Shown here: positions 52,604 to 61,644 of the stretch, one piece after another | Layout: each line of letters starts with the position of its first letter | Numbering within the stretch: position 1 is the stretch's first letter | NCBI GenBank assembly: GCA_965246785.1 | Contig: CBDFFM010000001.1 | Span: 149,061 to 213,060 of the forward strand | Length of the DNA: 64,000 nt | Origin: UBA1952 sp965246785 | Lineage (GTDB): Bacteria > Bacteroidota > Bacteroidia > Chitinophagales > Chitinophagaceae | Reading direction: 5' to 3' | Program-made: the position numbers and the translations under genes | The notes under the pieces: model-generated | The model's database searches: none | What the model saw: the letters and a program-made list of their open reading frames with translations, nothing else | Told to the model about the DNA's origin: nothing

Positions 52604-53710
52604 ATGTCATTCACCATATTCGCCTTAGTAACGCTGTTCTTCGTAATCATTTATCAGATTGCGAGGGCCAGCGAGTACGCAACTACCCTTCGCGGCGAAG
52701 CCGAAACCCGAGCAAGCACCAACCGCCTGATGGCATGGCTGCTGCTTGCATTCTTCTTTGCAGGCTGCTACCTGATTTGGCGCTGTCATGAGGCGCTCAT
52801 TGGAAAAATGCTTCCTGAATCTGCCTCGGTGGAAGGCCGGGAGTATGACTTCATGTTTAACGTGACGCTGCTCACAACAGGCATCGTATTCTTCGCTACC
52901 CAAGCATTGCTTTTTTGGTTTGCCTTCCGTTATCAAAGCACTGAAAAACGCACGGCATTTTATTATCCGCACAATAACAAGCTTGAGTTGATATGGACAA
53001 CCATTCCAGCCATTGTAATGGCTATTCTGGTAGCTATCGGCCTGAAGAACTGGTTTCACATTACATCCCCTGCTCCGGCCAAATCTCAGATAGTAGAGGT
53101 TGTTGGAAAGCAATTCAACTGGTTGATTCGTTACCCCGGCGCCGACGGCGAGTTGGGCAAGCGCTCCTTCCGCCTGATTAATGACGCGAATAATGTACTT
53201 GGCCTGGACTACAAAGCCGACAAGCATAATCTGGACGATGTAGTCAACCAAAGCGGTGAGCTGCACGTTGTTAAGAACAGGCCCGTAAAGCTCATTATAG
53301 GTTCCCGCGACGTGATTCATGATGTCGGTCTTCCGCACTTCCGCTATAAGATGGACGCGGTGCCCGGCATCACGACGACGATTTGGTTTACGCCGAGCAT
53401 TTCTACAGAAGAAATGAAGAAGCGTGCAAACAATCCGAATTTCGTTTATGAAATCTCCTGTGACCAGATTTGCGGTAAGGGCCACTACTCTATGCGGGGC
53501 ACGGTGATTGTGCATGAGACGCAGGCGGAGTTTGACGCGTGGATGAAGGGCCAGACGCCGGATTACGTGACGAACTTCGGGCCTAAAGCTGCTGCGGCGC
53601 CCGCCGGCGGCAGTAACCCTAGCGGTACCGGCACAGGTAATGCGATTGACACCACGAAAAGCAACAACGCTCAGCCTCAGGAGCACACGAATTCAGTAAC
53701 GATGAAGTAA
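52604..53710 (+). CDS. coxB: Cytochrome c oxidase subunit II
   Basis: 368 aa. Three hydrophobic stretches (about 2-20, 42-60 and 90-110) plus one near 130-148 precede the cupredoxin domain. The binuclear CuA ligands are HDVGLPHFRYKMD (first His) and CDQICGKGHYSM (two Cys, His, Met). A Ser/Gly/Asn-rich tail follows. It accepts electrons from cytochrome c or ActE. 63 bp after actF, so ACIII and oxidase are in one operon, consistent with a supercomplex. Confidence 0.95.
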   Translation: MSFTIFALVTLFFVIIYQIARASEYATTLRGEAETRASTNRLMAWLLLAFFFAGCYLIWRCHEALIGKMLPESASVEGREYDFMFNVTLLTTGIVFFATQALLFWFAFRYQSTEKRTAFYYPHNNKLELIWTTIPAIVMAILVAIGLKNWFHITSPAPAKSQIVEVVGKQFNWLIRYPGADGELGKRSFRLINDANNVLGLDYKADKHNLDDVVNQSGELHVVKNRPVKLIIGSRDVIHDVGLPHFRYKMDAVPGITTTIWFTPSISTEEMKKRANNPNFVYEISCDQICGKGHYSMRGTVIVHETQAEFDAWMKGQTPDYVTNFGPKAAAAPAGGSNPSGTGTGNAIDTTKSNNAQPQEHTNSVTMK

Positions 53711-53755
53711 GGGGAAAGCGGCCCCACCGCCTTCCAGATAAAAACAGCAGTACAA

Positions 53756-55624
53756 ATGAGCACGCTTAATCCAAATATCGTAGTTGACGGGCCAAACGTG
53801 GCGCATACCTCCCACTCAGAGGGAAACGGGCATCATAATGTCAACGACCATGACAATCACGGCGCCCATAACGGCCATGCCCACCACGAGCCGCACTTTA
53901 TTTTCAAGTACATCTTCAGCCAGGACCACAAGTACATAGGCAAGCAATTTCTGATTACGGGCATTATCTGGGCCATTATTGGCGCACTATTCTCTGTATT
54001 CTTCCGCCTGCAGCTTGGCTGGCCTGATAAGACCTTCCCAATCTTGGAGACTTTCCTTGGCGACTGGGCGCGGGGCGGCAAACTCTCTCCGGAGTTTTAC
54101 TATGCGCTTGTAACGATGCACGGTACAATCCTCGTGTTCTTCGTCCTTACCGCAGGCCTTTCCGGCACCTTTGCGAACCTGCTTATTCCGCTGCAGATTG
54201 GCGCACGTGATATGGCCTCGCCATTCATGAACATGCTGTCGTACTGGTTCTTCTTTGCAGCCAGCGTAATGATGTTCATATCGCTTTTCGTGCAGACCGG
54301 CCCGGCTTCAGGCGGGTGGACAACTTACCCGCCGCTATCAGCTCTCAAAGAAGCTTCGCTCGGTTCTGGAATAGGTATGGACTTATGGCTGGCAGGCATG
54401 GCGCTCTTTGTAGTTTCCTCGCTGCTGGGTGGTCTGAATTACGTGAGCACCGTTCTGAATATGCGCACTAAGGGCATGAGCATGACGCGCCTGCCGCTTA
54501 CTATCTGGGCGTTGTTTTTCACGGCGGTGCTAGGCATCCTTTCCTTCCCGGTACTCTTCTCCGGCTTCGTATTGCTCATCTTTGACCGCAACTTCGGCAC
54601 CTCTTTCTATCTCTCTGAGCTGTTTGTGAACGGCCATGCGCTGCCGCATGTTGGCGGTTCTGCCATCCTTTATCAGCACCTGTTCTGGTTCCTCGGTCAC
54701 CCGGAAGTGTATATCATCATGCTCCCCGGCATGGGCATGGCATCAGAGATTCTGTCCGTCAACAGCCGTAAGCCTATTTTCGGCTACTTTGCGATGATTA
54801 TCTCGCTCATAGGCATCACTGTTCTAGCCTTCCTGGTGTGGGCGCACCACATGTTCGTTACCGGCATGAGTCCATTCCTCGGCTCCATCTTCGTACTGCT
54901 GACACTGCTCATCGCCGTTCCTTCCGCGGTAAAAGTATTCAACTGGATAACTACTATCTGGCGCGGCAACCTCCGCTTCACGCCGGCCATGCTGTTCGCC
55001 CTCGGCTTCGTATCCCTCTTCATCTCCGGCGGTCTGACCGGCCTCTTCCTTGGCAACTCCGCTATTGACATCCACCTGCACGACACCTACTTCGTAGTGG
55101 CGCACTTCCATATCGTAATGGGCGTATCGGCCTTCTTCGGCATGTTCGCGGGCGTCTATCACTGGTTCCCGAAGATGTACAGCCGTTTCATGAACAATAC
55201 CCTCGGCTACATTCACTTCTGGGTTACGTTCGTCGGCGCTTACCTTATCTTTTGGCCCATGCACTACGAAGGCATCGCCGGTATGCCACGCCGCTACTAC
55301 GATTACAGCGCCTGGGAAAGCTTCCGCCAATTCGTGTCGCTCAACTCCTTCATTTCCGTCTGCGCCATCATCGTATTCTTTGCGCAACTCCTGTTTGTCG
55401 TGAACTTCTTCGCTTCCATCTGGAAGGGCAAGAAAATGACCACCCAAAATCCCTGGGGCGCCAACACACTGGAATGGACAACACCCATCCATCCCGGCCA
55501 CGGCAACTGGCCCGGTGAAATCCCGACCGTGCATCGCTGGGCTTACGACTACAAGGATGACGGGAACGGCGGCGACTTCGTGCCCCAGCACATTCCCCTC
55601 CGCGAAGGCGAAGAAGCGCATTAA
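53756..55624 (+). CDS. coxA: Cytochrome c oxidase subunit I
   Basis: 622 aa with 12 TM helices. The HCO motifs are all present: WFLGHPEVYIIMLPGMGMAS (CuB His), HHMFVTGM (CuB His pair) and HDTYFVVAHFHIVMG (heme a3 and heme a His). The N-terminus is an unusual His/Asn-rich stretch (HSEGNGHHNVNDHDNHGAHN), possibly metal-binding. It reduces oxygen and pumps protons. Last gene of the operon; no subunit III or IV follows. Confidence 0.96.
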   Translation: MSTLNPNIVVDGPNVAHTSHSEGNGHHNVNDHDNHGAHNGHAHHEPHFIFKYIFSQDHKYIGKQFLITGIIWAIIGALFSVFFRLQLGWPDKTFPILETFLGDWARGGKLSPEFYYALVTMHGTILVFFVLTAGLSGTFANLLIPLQIGARDMASPFMNMLSYWFFFAASVMMFISLFVQTGPASGGWTTYPPLSALKEASLGSGIGMDLWLAGMALFVVSSLLGGLNYVSTVLNMRTKGMSMTRLPLTIWALFFTAVLGILSFPVLFSGFVLLIFDRNFGTSFYLSELFVNGHALPHVGGSAILYQHLFWFLGHPEVYIIMLPGMGMASEILSVNSRKPIFGYFAMIISLIGITVLAFLVWAHHMFVTGMSPFLGSIFVLLTLLIAVPSAVKVFNWITTIWRGNLRFTPAMLFALGFVSLFISGGLTGLFLGNSAIDIHLHDTYFVVAHFHIVMGVSAFFGMFAGVYHWFPKMYSRFMNNTLGYIHFWVTFVGAYLIFWPMHYEGIAGMPRRYYDYSAWESFRQFVSLNSFISVCAIIVFFAQLLFVVNFFASIWKGKKMTTQNPWGANTLEWTTPIHPGHGNWPGEIPTVHRWAYDYKDDGNGGDFVPQHIPLREGEEAH

Positions 55625-55643
55625 TCATTTCTCATTTACTTTT

Positions 55644-55671
55644 AAAAGCCCCGCCGGGAAGCGGGGCTTTT
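55644..55671 (+). terminator. Terminator of the act-cox operon
   Basis: AAAAGCCCCGC / GCGGGGCTTTT, perfect 11-bp stem, 6-nt loop, followed by TT. It lies 20 bp after coxA. Confidence 0.92.
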
Positions 55672-55681
55672 TTATTTGAAG

Positions 55682-57157
55682 ATGAAGCCCGCAACAAAGC
55701 ACTGGCCGCTGCTGCTGCTCCTGCTGCTCCTGCTGCTGCACGCCAGCTTGCAATGGCCGCACCTCGCGCTGGACTTCTGGAACGATGAGCTATTCACGCT
55801 GGAGCGCTTCGTATGTCAGCCATTCGGCACCGCGGCTATGGATTACCGCGTGCCGAATAACCATGTCTTCTTTAGTCTGCTCACGGGCTGCTGGACTTCA
55901 GTCTGCGGCATTGGCAGCTATGCGGATGCCGTTAAGCACCCTGTCCTGCTGCGGCTGCTGACACTCGCCTTTTCTCTTGCTGCCGTCGGGTGCACGTACC
56001 GGCTCGGGTGGAGGATTAGCGGGCGTTGGAGCGGGGCCATTGCCGGAATAGTGCTCATCACCAGCATTCCCTTCTGGAACTACGGCGCGCAGATGCGCGG
56101 CTACGGTCTGGGCATGTGCTTATGCGCAATGCTCGGCAATGCCATATATGAAGCCATGCAAAAGCCTGCAATAAAACGGCTTGCCATCATTGCCCTGCTG
56201 AGTCTGCTGCTGCTCTACACCCTTCCGTCCAACATTTACTTCATCGCTGCATTTATCGCCCTTGTGGAGATTTGCGCTATAATGTACAAGGCATATATGC
56301 CGGCGGCGCTCCGCATTATCGGAGCGATTGGCATCGGGGTGACGCTGGCGGCTTTGGCCTATTTGCCCCTGCTACCGCAAATGCAGCGGCTGCCGAGCTT
56401 CTCTTCCGGTACGGCGGCGAAGCCTTTTGAGGGGCTGCGGGAGCGGATGCCGGTGGTGGCGTACCATTTCCTCTCTGCGCGCTACCTGCTGCTCCTGCCG
56501 CTTGCCGTTTTTCTGATGCAGGACAAGCTGCGGCGATGGTGCTGGCTATTGTGCGTTGCCGCCATCTTCCTGCTGCCTCCGCTGCTGGCGGATCTGAGTG
56601 GGGCTGCCGCGCCTTACCGGGTGTTCCTGACGGGGCTGCCGCTTTTGGCGGTGGCGGTGGGTGTCGGGATTGCCCAATCATTATCACGCTTGCGCGCAAA
56701 GCGATGGCAGCATACCGCGATCGCCGCAGTGATGCTCTATTGCCTCGCCACCTTTGCCTTTCAGGTGCGGAAGACAGAGGCTGCTGCCCTACGCGACATT
56801 AAGGCCGGCGTTCGCTCCGGCGACCTGTACTTCCAATACAATCTCCACTACTTCCACCCCCGCCAGGATGCAGAAGCGTACATGCGCCTTTGGGCGCACC
56901 CCGGCATTCCATTGGTAGAGTGCTGCCGGATGGATGCGGAGCTGCTCAAATACCTCAGCCTTGCCAGCTGGAACCGGATGGCGGCGAAGCAGCTTCATCT
57001 GCTGCCGGCCATTGCGCAATACGATACGGTGGATGTGCTCATTGAACGGCCATCCTCTTTGAATGACTCATTGCAGGCTTACACAAAGCCCCTCCTGTTG
57101 CGCCAGCTCCTGCACGGCCCGCGCCCGGTGCAAATCATCCGGCTCACGAAGCGGTAG
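55682..57157 (+). CDS. GT-C-type integral membrane glycosyltransferase-like protein
   Basis: 491 aa from ATG 55682. TM1 is almost pure leucine (HWPLLLLLLLLLLHASLQW). The acidic loop motif DFWNDELFTLER follows it, as in ArnT/PMT-like (GT39/GT83) enzymes that use polyprenyl-phosphate sugars. About ten further helices, then a soluble C-terminal domain from about 375. Substrate unknown. The gene lies between the oxidase terminator and a convergent secreted-protein gene. Confidence 0.7.
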   Translation: MKPATKHWPLLLLLLLLLLHASLQWPHLALDFWNDELFTLERFVCQPFGTAAMDYRVPNNHVFFSLLTGCWTSVCGIGSYADAVKHPVLLRLLTLAFSLAAVGCTYRLGWRISGRWSGAIAGIVLITSIPFWNYGAQMRGYGLGMCLCAMLGNAIYEAMQKPAIKRLAIIALLSLLLLYTLPSNIYFIAAFIALVEICAIMYKAYMPAALRIIGAIGIGVTLAALAYLPLLPQMQRLPSFSSGTAAKPFEGLRERMPVVAYHFLSARYLLLLPLAVFLMQDKLRRWCWLLCVAAIFLLPPLLADLSGAAAPYRVFLTGLPLLAVAVGVGIAQSLSRLRAKRWQHTAIAAVMLYCLATFAFQVRKTEAAALRDIKAGVRSGDLYFQYNLHYFHPRQDAEAYMRLWAHPGIPLVECCRMDAELLKYLSLASWNRMAAKQLHLLPAIAQYDTVDVLIERPSSLNDSLQAYTKPLLLRQLLHGPRPVQIIRLTKR

Positions 57158-57162
57158 CGCCG

Positions 57163-57987
57163 CTATTTCCCTGCGGGAAAGCCTTTGTAAAGCACAAGGC
57201 TTCGCAGGTAAAGCACGGCAAGGCCTTTTTGCGAGAGGCTTACGTCCACGATGCCATCCTTACTTCGCGGCAGCGCGAAGGATTGCTCCTCAAAAGTCTG
57301 CATGTTGTAGCGGTGCAGGCTGTCGCCGCGTGCAAAGATGATTTGCTGGTCGAAGGCCTGCACCGAGGCTACGCCGCGGAAGGGCAGGGTGGTGATGTAG
57401 GTGGCAAACTGGTCAAACACGAGCACGCCCCGCGCCGTATCGCAGAGGTACAGGCGGCGGTCGCGCTCCAGCAGGGCGGCCGCGCGGGGCACGAAGCTCA
57501 GTTGCTGCCGCAGGTCTATGCTGTTGGATACCTGCGTACCCCGCTCATCAAGCTTCAGGAGGCGTGCGCCTATGGGGTCGTACACCCAGAGGTTGCCATC
57601 GGAGGCGGTGGCCACGGCGGTTTGGGAGAAGATGCCGAGGGCGCGCAGGTCCACCTCCGCCTTGAGGGCAAGCTGCCGGTCAAGGAGCTGCACCTTATTG
57701 AAGCCGGGATAGTAGAGCAGCAGCCGGAGCGGATTGGTGGCGTCCACGGAGCCAATGCCGCCATTGAGGGCGGTGCGGTAGAAGCCCGTGCTGTCGCCGC
57801 GCTCGTTGTAGCGGGCCAGGGTATTGTCGGTGTGGATGGCATAGACGCTGCCCAGCTCATCAGTGGTGATGGAGCGGGCGCTCATGGGGCGGGCGGCGGC
57901 GGGGCGGAGCGTATCGGGGGCGGCAGTCGCGGCCTTGCCCGCCGCGAGGAGGCTGAACAGGAACAGAATGGTGAGCCGCTTCATCAT
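57163..57987 (-). CDS. Exported beta-propeller-like protein
   Basis: 274 aa from ATG 57987; the ATG at 57984 is also possible. Signal peptide MMKRLTILFLFSLLAAGKAA. The rest is repeated beta blades of about 40 residues: DELGSVYAIHTDNTLARYNE, SDGNLWVYDPIGARLLKLDE, RDRRLYLCDTARGVLVFDQF, the NHL/PQQ-like pattern. Probably periplasmic; partner unknown. It converges with the GT-C-like gene (5 bp gap). Confidence 0.7.
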   Translation of the reverse strand: MMKRLTILFLFSLLAAGKAATAAPDTLRPAAARPMSARSITTDELGSVYAIHTDNTLARYNERGDSTGFYRTALNGGIGSVDATNPLRLLLYYPGFNKVQLLDRQLALKAEVDLRALGIFSQTAVATASDGNLWVYDPIGARLLKLDERGTQVSNSIDLRQQLSFVPRAAALLERDRRLYLCDTARGVLVFDQFATYITTLPFRGVASVQAFDQQIIFARGDSLHRYNMQTFEEQSFALPRSKDGIVDVSLSQKGLAVLYLRSLVLYKGFPAGK

Positions 57988-58169
57988 GCTAAAAGTACAA
58001 CGCGAAGCGGGAAGGGCGGGGCAGGGTGCTTTTGCGGGAAGGGCGTCATTCAGCACCTCCGCACTGCATCCTGCGGAAAGGCCGCCATAATCAGGGCGGC
58101 TTTTCGCATTCAGCGCCTCCGGTAGGCCCTTGCCAGGCTGTATGAATGCCCTGCTGATGCAGGAAAGGG

Positions 58170-58480
58170 CCTAAACAAAGAGCTTCAGGCCAATCTGTTT
58201 AGAAGAATTGCTCTAAAGCAAAAGCTTTAAGACAATTCTTCAGGACAAACTATTCTAAAGCAAAAGCTTTTAGAGAGTCCTTCAGCACGAACTACTCTAA
58301 AGCAAAAGCTTTAAAGCAATTCTTCAGGACAAACTATTCTAAAACAAAAGCTTTTAGCCAATTCCTCTGCACGAACTATTCTAAAGCAAAAGCTTTAAGG
58401 CAATTCTTCAGGATGAACTGCTCTAAAGCGAAAGCTTTAAAGCAATCCTTCCAGACGAACTGTTCTAAAGCGCCTTGCTA
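58170..58480 (+). repeat. 42-bp tandem repeat array, 7-8 units
   Basis: The word TCTAAAGCAAAAGCTTT (or a one- or two-base variant) starts at 58212, 58254, 58296, 58338, 58380, 58422 and 58464, exactly 42 bp apart; a decayed unit begins at 58170. Each unit continues with about CAATTCTTCAGGACAAACTA. One plus-strand frame stays open from 58203 through all units as a 14-residue repeat (SKAKALRQFFRTNY) but has no ATG start. Each unit contains the small hairpin AAAGC-AAAA-GCTTT. The flanking parts of this 520-bp gap (57988-58169, 58481-58508) hold a GCCGCC/GGCGGC hairpin near 58080 and no gene. Confidence 0.9.
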
Positions 58481-58508
58481 AGCCCCATGTGCAGACGCGG
58501 ATGCGGTA

Positions 58509-59258
58509 TTACAAAGGCGTCAGCAACCCATCCGGATAGACCACCTCTTCCAGATAAAGTCCGAAACCCTTCGGCGAGAAGTCGGCGAGGGCGCAGTCCT
58601 TTGCTTCAATGATGTGCCGGAAGCCCTCCACGCCGTACTTCCCCCGTCCGGCGCGTAGCTGTGTGCCCACCAGCCCGCGCACCATCCCGCGCAGGAACCG
58701 GTTGGCCTCCACCACATAGTGCAGCTCCTCGCCCACCGCCTCCCAGCGGGATTGGAGGATGCGGCACTGAAACGTCTTCACCTGCGCGCCGCGCTTGGAA
58801 AAGGATTCAAAGTCTGTGTATTCCATCAGCGCGGCGGCCGTCTCGTCCAGCACGCCCTTTTCAAGGCGGTAGGGGAAGTGCAGCGCGCGCTGGTATAGAA
58901 AGGGATTCTTCTTCCGGTAAATCCGGTAGCGGTAGCGGCGCGAGGAGGCGGCGAAGCGGGCATTAAAGTCCGGCGCTACGCTGAAGGTGGCGGTGATAGA
59001 AACAGCCATTGGCAGGATGGCATTAAGCCGGTAGGCATCATCGGCGCTCAATGCGCGTTCCGCATCAAAGTGATAGACATTGCCCAAGGCATGAACGCCC
59101 TCATCCGTGCGGCTGGCGCCAAAGGTTTCCACCCGCTGGCGGAGGAGTGTGGCAAGGGCCTCATTGAGCGCAAGCTGCACCGTAGGCTGCGCGCCCTGAA
59201 TCTGGGAGCCGTTAAAGGCCGTGCCGTCATACATGACCTGGAGGGCGTAGCGGGGCAT
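58509..59258 (-). CDS. truA: tRNA pseudouridine(38-40) synthase
   Basis: 249 aa. N-terminal LQVMYDGTAFNGSQIQGAQP, the catalytic Asp52 in GASRTDEGVHALGN, and YRYRIYRKKNPFLYQRALHF are TruA signatures. The C-terminal FLRGMVRGLVGTQLRAGRGK is present. It modifies uridines 38-40 in the anticodon stem of many tRNAs. Divergent from aroA. Confidence 0.95.
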   Translation of the reverse strand: MPRYALQVMYDGTAFNGSQIQGAQPTVQLALNEALATLLRQRVETFGASRTDEGVHALGNVYHFDAERALSADDAYRLNAILPMAVSITATFSVAPDFNARFAASSRRYRYRIYRKKNPFLYQRALHFPYRLEKGVLDETAAALMEYTDFESFSKRGAQVKTFQCRILQSRWEAVGEELHYVVEANRFLRGMVRGLVGTQLRAGRGKYGVEGFRHIIEAKDCALADFSPKGFGLYLEEVVYPDGLLTPL

Positions 59259-59313
59259 TGAAGTTTTAAGTTCGTGACAGTTACGTTGGCGAAGATAGCC
59301 GTGAGCCGGGCCT

Positions 59314-59321
59314 TACTTTTG
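59314..59321 (+). promoter_or_regulatory. -7 box of aroA
   Basis: TACTTTTG matches TAnnTTTG and ends 6 bp before the ATG at 59328. With G at -7, +1 coincides with the A of the start codon. Confidence 0.55.
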
Positions 59322-59327
59322 GTGGCA

Positions 59328-60611
59328 ATGTTCAGGGATAAGCTCATCATACATCCGGGTAAGCTGCGTGGGCAGGTAGCCGCGCCGCCATCCAAGAGCA
59401 TGACGCAGCGGGTGCTGGCTGCCTTACTTCGCCGGCCGGCAAGCCTTACCATCCACAACGCCGGCACATCCGCGGACGAGCGTGTAGTCATGCGCGTGCT
59501 GCGTGATGCCGGCTTCTCCCTGCGCCACATGGCGGATGATGTGCTGCACATTGAAGCGTCCGTAACGCCCCAACCGATTACCCATGCAGACTTCGGAGAG
59601 TCCGGCCTCGCTGCGCGAATGCTCACGCCCATCGTTGCTTTGGGGAAAGAATTAGTGCGCCTGGAAGGCGCGCCCGGCCTACGTTCGCGCCCAATGCGCT
59701 TTCTGGAAGAAGACCTCCCGCGCCTCGGCGTGCGCACAGGCAGCAATGACGGCTACCTCCCCGCCAGCGTTCAAGGCCCGCTGCACCCGGCAGACATCAC
59801 GCTGGACGCGCATGGCACCTCGCAATTCCTAAGCGGCTTGCTTATGGCTTACGCCGGCACGCAGGACGTCACCATTACCGTACACAATCTTGTAAGCAGG
59901 CCCTACATAGATCTGACCTTGCAGGTGATGGAACGCATGGGCATGCCGCTGCCCGAAGTGCGGGCGAACAATACCTTCTGCTTCCCGCCCGACCCGGTCT
60001 GGCGCAAACCGCCCGCAAGCATCACCATAGAAGGCGACTGGAGCGGCGCGGCCTTTCTCCTGGTAGCCGGCGCACTTGCCGGAGATAGCCTTCGCGTAAC
60101 AGGCTTAGACGCCTTCACTACGCAGGGCGATAAGCATGTGCTCAGCGCGTTGATGGATGCCGGCGCGAGCCTTTCTATAGAAAGCACGCAGATAGGGGTC
60201 ACGGCGGCGCGACTGAAGGCGTTTCACTTCAATGCCACCCACTTCCCTGACCTCTTTCCGCCGCTTGCCGCCCTTGCATGCTATGCGGATGGTACGAGCA
60301 TAATCGAAGGCATTGGCCGCTTGGCCGGCAAGGAAAGCAATCGCGCAGAAACAATAGTCAGCGAGCTCCAAAAGATGGGCGCATCCATCACCCTCCAGGA
60401 CGACCTGATGATAATCAACGGCGGACGGCCGCTGCACGGCGCGCAAGTCCATTCGCACAACGACCACCGAATAGCCATGATGTGCGCCGTCGCGGCGCTG
60501 CGTGCCGATGGCCCCACGACGATTGGCGGCGCGGAGGCCATTACCAAATCCTATCCCCGATTCTGGGAAGACCTGCAAAGCCTCGGCGCGCGGATTGAAG
60601 CCGCCGGATAA
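59328..60611 (+). CDS. aroA: 3-phosphoshikimate 1-carboxyvinyltransferase (EPSP synthase)
   Basis: 427 aa from ATG 59328; the promoter box and family start exclude the frame opening at 59274. AAPPSKSMTQRVLAA carries the phosphoenolpyruvate/shikimate-binding Lys. The usual GNAGTAxR loop is divergent here (ADFGESGLAARML keeps the final Arg). RSRPMRFL, KESNRAETI and HNDHRIAMMCAVAA (the conserved HxDHR) are seen. The loop divergence (no NAGTA) is of interest for inhibitor sensitivity. aroC follows after 10 bp. Confidence 0.92.
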   Translation: MFRDKLIIHPGKLRGQVAAPPSKSMTQRVLAALLRRPASLTIHNAGTSADERVVMRVLRDAGFSLRHMADDVLHIEASVTPQPITHADFGESGLAARMLTPIVALGKELVRLEGAPGLRSRPMRFLEEDLPRLGVRTGSNDGYLPASVQGPLHPADITLDAHGTSQFLSGLLMAYAGTQDVTITVHNLVSRPYIDLTLQVMERMGMPLPEVRANNTFCFPPDPVWRKPPASITIEGDWSGAAFLLVAGALAGDSLRVTGLDAFTTQGDKHVLSALMDAGASLSIESTQIGVTAARLKAFHFNATHFPDLFPPLAALACYADGTSIIEGIGRLAGKESNRAETIVSELQKMGASITLQDDLMIINGGRPLHGAQVHSHNDHRIAMMCAVAALRADGPTTIGGAEAITKSYPRFWEDLQSLGARIEAAG

Positions 60612-60616
60612 CTTTG
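60609..60616 (+). promoter_or_regulatory. -7 box of aroC
   Basis: TAACTTTG matches TAnnTTTG; its first three bases are the aroA stop codon. It ends 5 bp before the ATG of aroC. It could give aroC its own, leaderless transcript in addition to read-through from aroA. Confidence 0.45.
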
Positions 60617-60621
60617 GCCAT

Positions 60622-61644
60622 ATGAATTCCTTTGGCCGCATCTTTCGCGTGCAGATATGGGGCGAGAGCCACGGGCCGATAGTAGGCGTAACCATTGACG
60701 GCTGTCCGCCGGGCATTGCGCTAAGCGCCGAAGATTTCAGCGAAGACTTACAGCGCCGTCAAGGCGGAAACAGAGCCGGTACAACGCCGCGCAAGGAGGC
60801 GGATGAGCCACAATTTCTTTCTGGCTATTTCAACGGGCACACTACCGGCGCGCCGCTCACCATCGCCTTCCAAAACAGCAATACGCGCTCTCAGGATTAT
60901 GAGGCGCAGCGCGCCATCCCGCGGCCCGGCCATGCAGATTTTGTGGCGCACGAAAGGTTTGGCGGCTTTGAGGATTATCGGGGCGGCGGACATTTTTCCG
61001 GTCGGCTAACGGTTTGTGTTGTTGCTGCCGGAATTATTGCTAAGAAGATGCTGCTGCAAATCAGCATTAGCGCAAGCCTGATTGAGTTAGGCGGCAATGC
61101 GGATATTGAAGCAGGCTTACAGGAAACCATTGCTGCAAATGATTCTGTGGGCGGGATTGTGGAATGCCGCGTTTCCGGACTGCCTGTTGGCCTTGGCGAG
61201 CCATTTTGGGATTCCACCGAGTCGCTGCTGGCTCATGCGGCCTTGGCCATTCCCGCCGTTCGGGGCATTGAGTTCGGGACAGGCTTTGCCGCTGCGCGGA
61301 TGACGGGTAGTGTACATAATGATGCGATTGAAGACGCCTCCGGCAAGACGCGTACTAACCATGCGGGCGGTATTACAGGCGGGCTTACAAACAGTAATGA
61401 TCTTGTATTTCGTATTGCAATAAAGCCGACCTCTTCTACGCCGCAGGCGCAAACCTCGTTGAACGTTCAAACGGGTGGACAGGAGACCTTTTCAGTAAAG
61501 GGCCGGCATGATCTGGCTATTGCGCTGCGCGTGCCGCCGGTGCTGGAAGCAATAACAGCTATCGTTCTCGCCGATTTAATGTTGATTCGCAAACAGACAA
61601 CCAACAACGGCTCTAACCCATCAAGAAACCATGGCGCTTTTTAG
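60622..61644 (+). CDS. aroC: Chorismate synthase
   Basis: 340 aa from ATG 60622: MNSFGRIFRVQIWGESHGPI holds the first chorismate synthase signature with the catalytic His. GHADFVAHERFGGFEDYRGG and HFSGRLTV are the flavin/substrate loop. NHAGGITGGLTN and GRHDLAIALRVPPVLEA complete the family. It makes chorismate from EPSP with reduced FMN, the step after AroA. Confidence 0.96.
   Translation: MNSFGRIFRVQIWGESHGPIVGVTIDGCPPGIALSAEDFSEDLQRRQGGNRAGTTPRKEADEPQFLSGYFNGHTTGAPLTIAFQNSNTRSQDYEAQRAIPRPGHADFVAHERFGGFEDYRGGGHFSGRLTVCVVAAGIIAKKMLLQISISASLIELGGNADIEAGLQETIAANDSVGGIVECRVSGLPVGLGEPFWDSTESLLAHAALAIPAVRGIEFGTGFAAARMTGSVHNDAIEDASGKTRTNHAGGITGGLTNSNDLVFRIAIKPTSSTPQAQTSLNVQTGGQETFSVKGRHDLAIALRVPPVLEAITAIVLADLMLIRKQTTNNGSNPSRNHGAF

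Noticed and set aside
58170..58480. CRISPR array
   Set aside because: The units are contiguous 42-mers that are similar along their whole length; there are no unique spacers and no cas genes.
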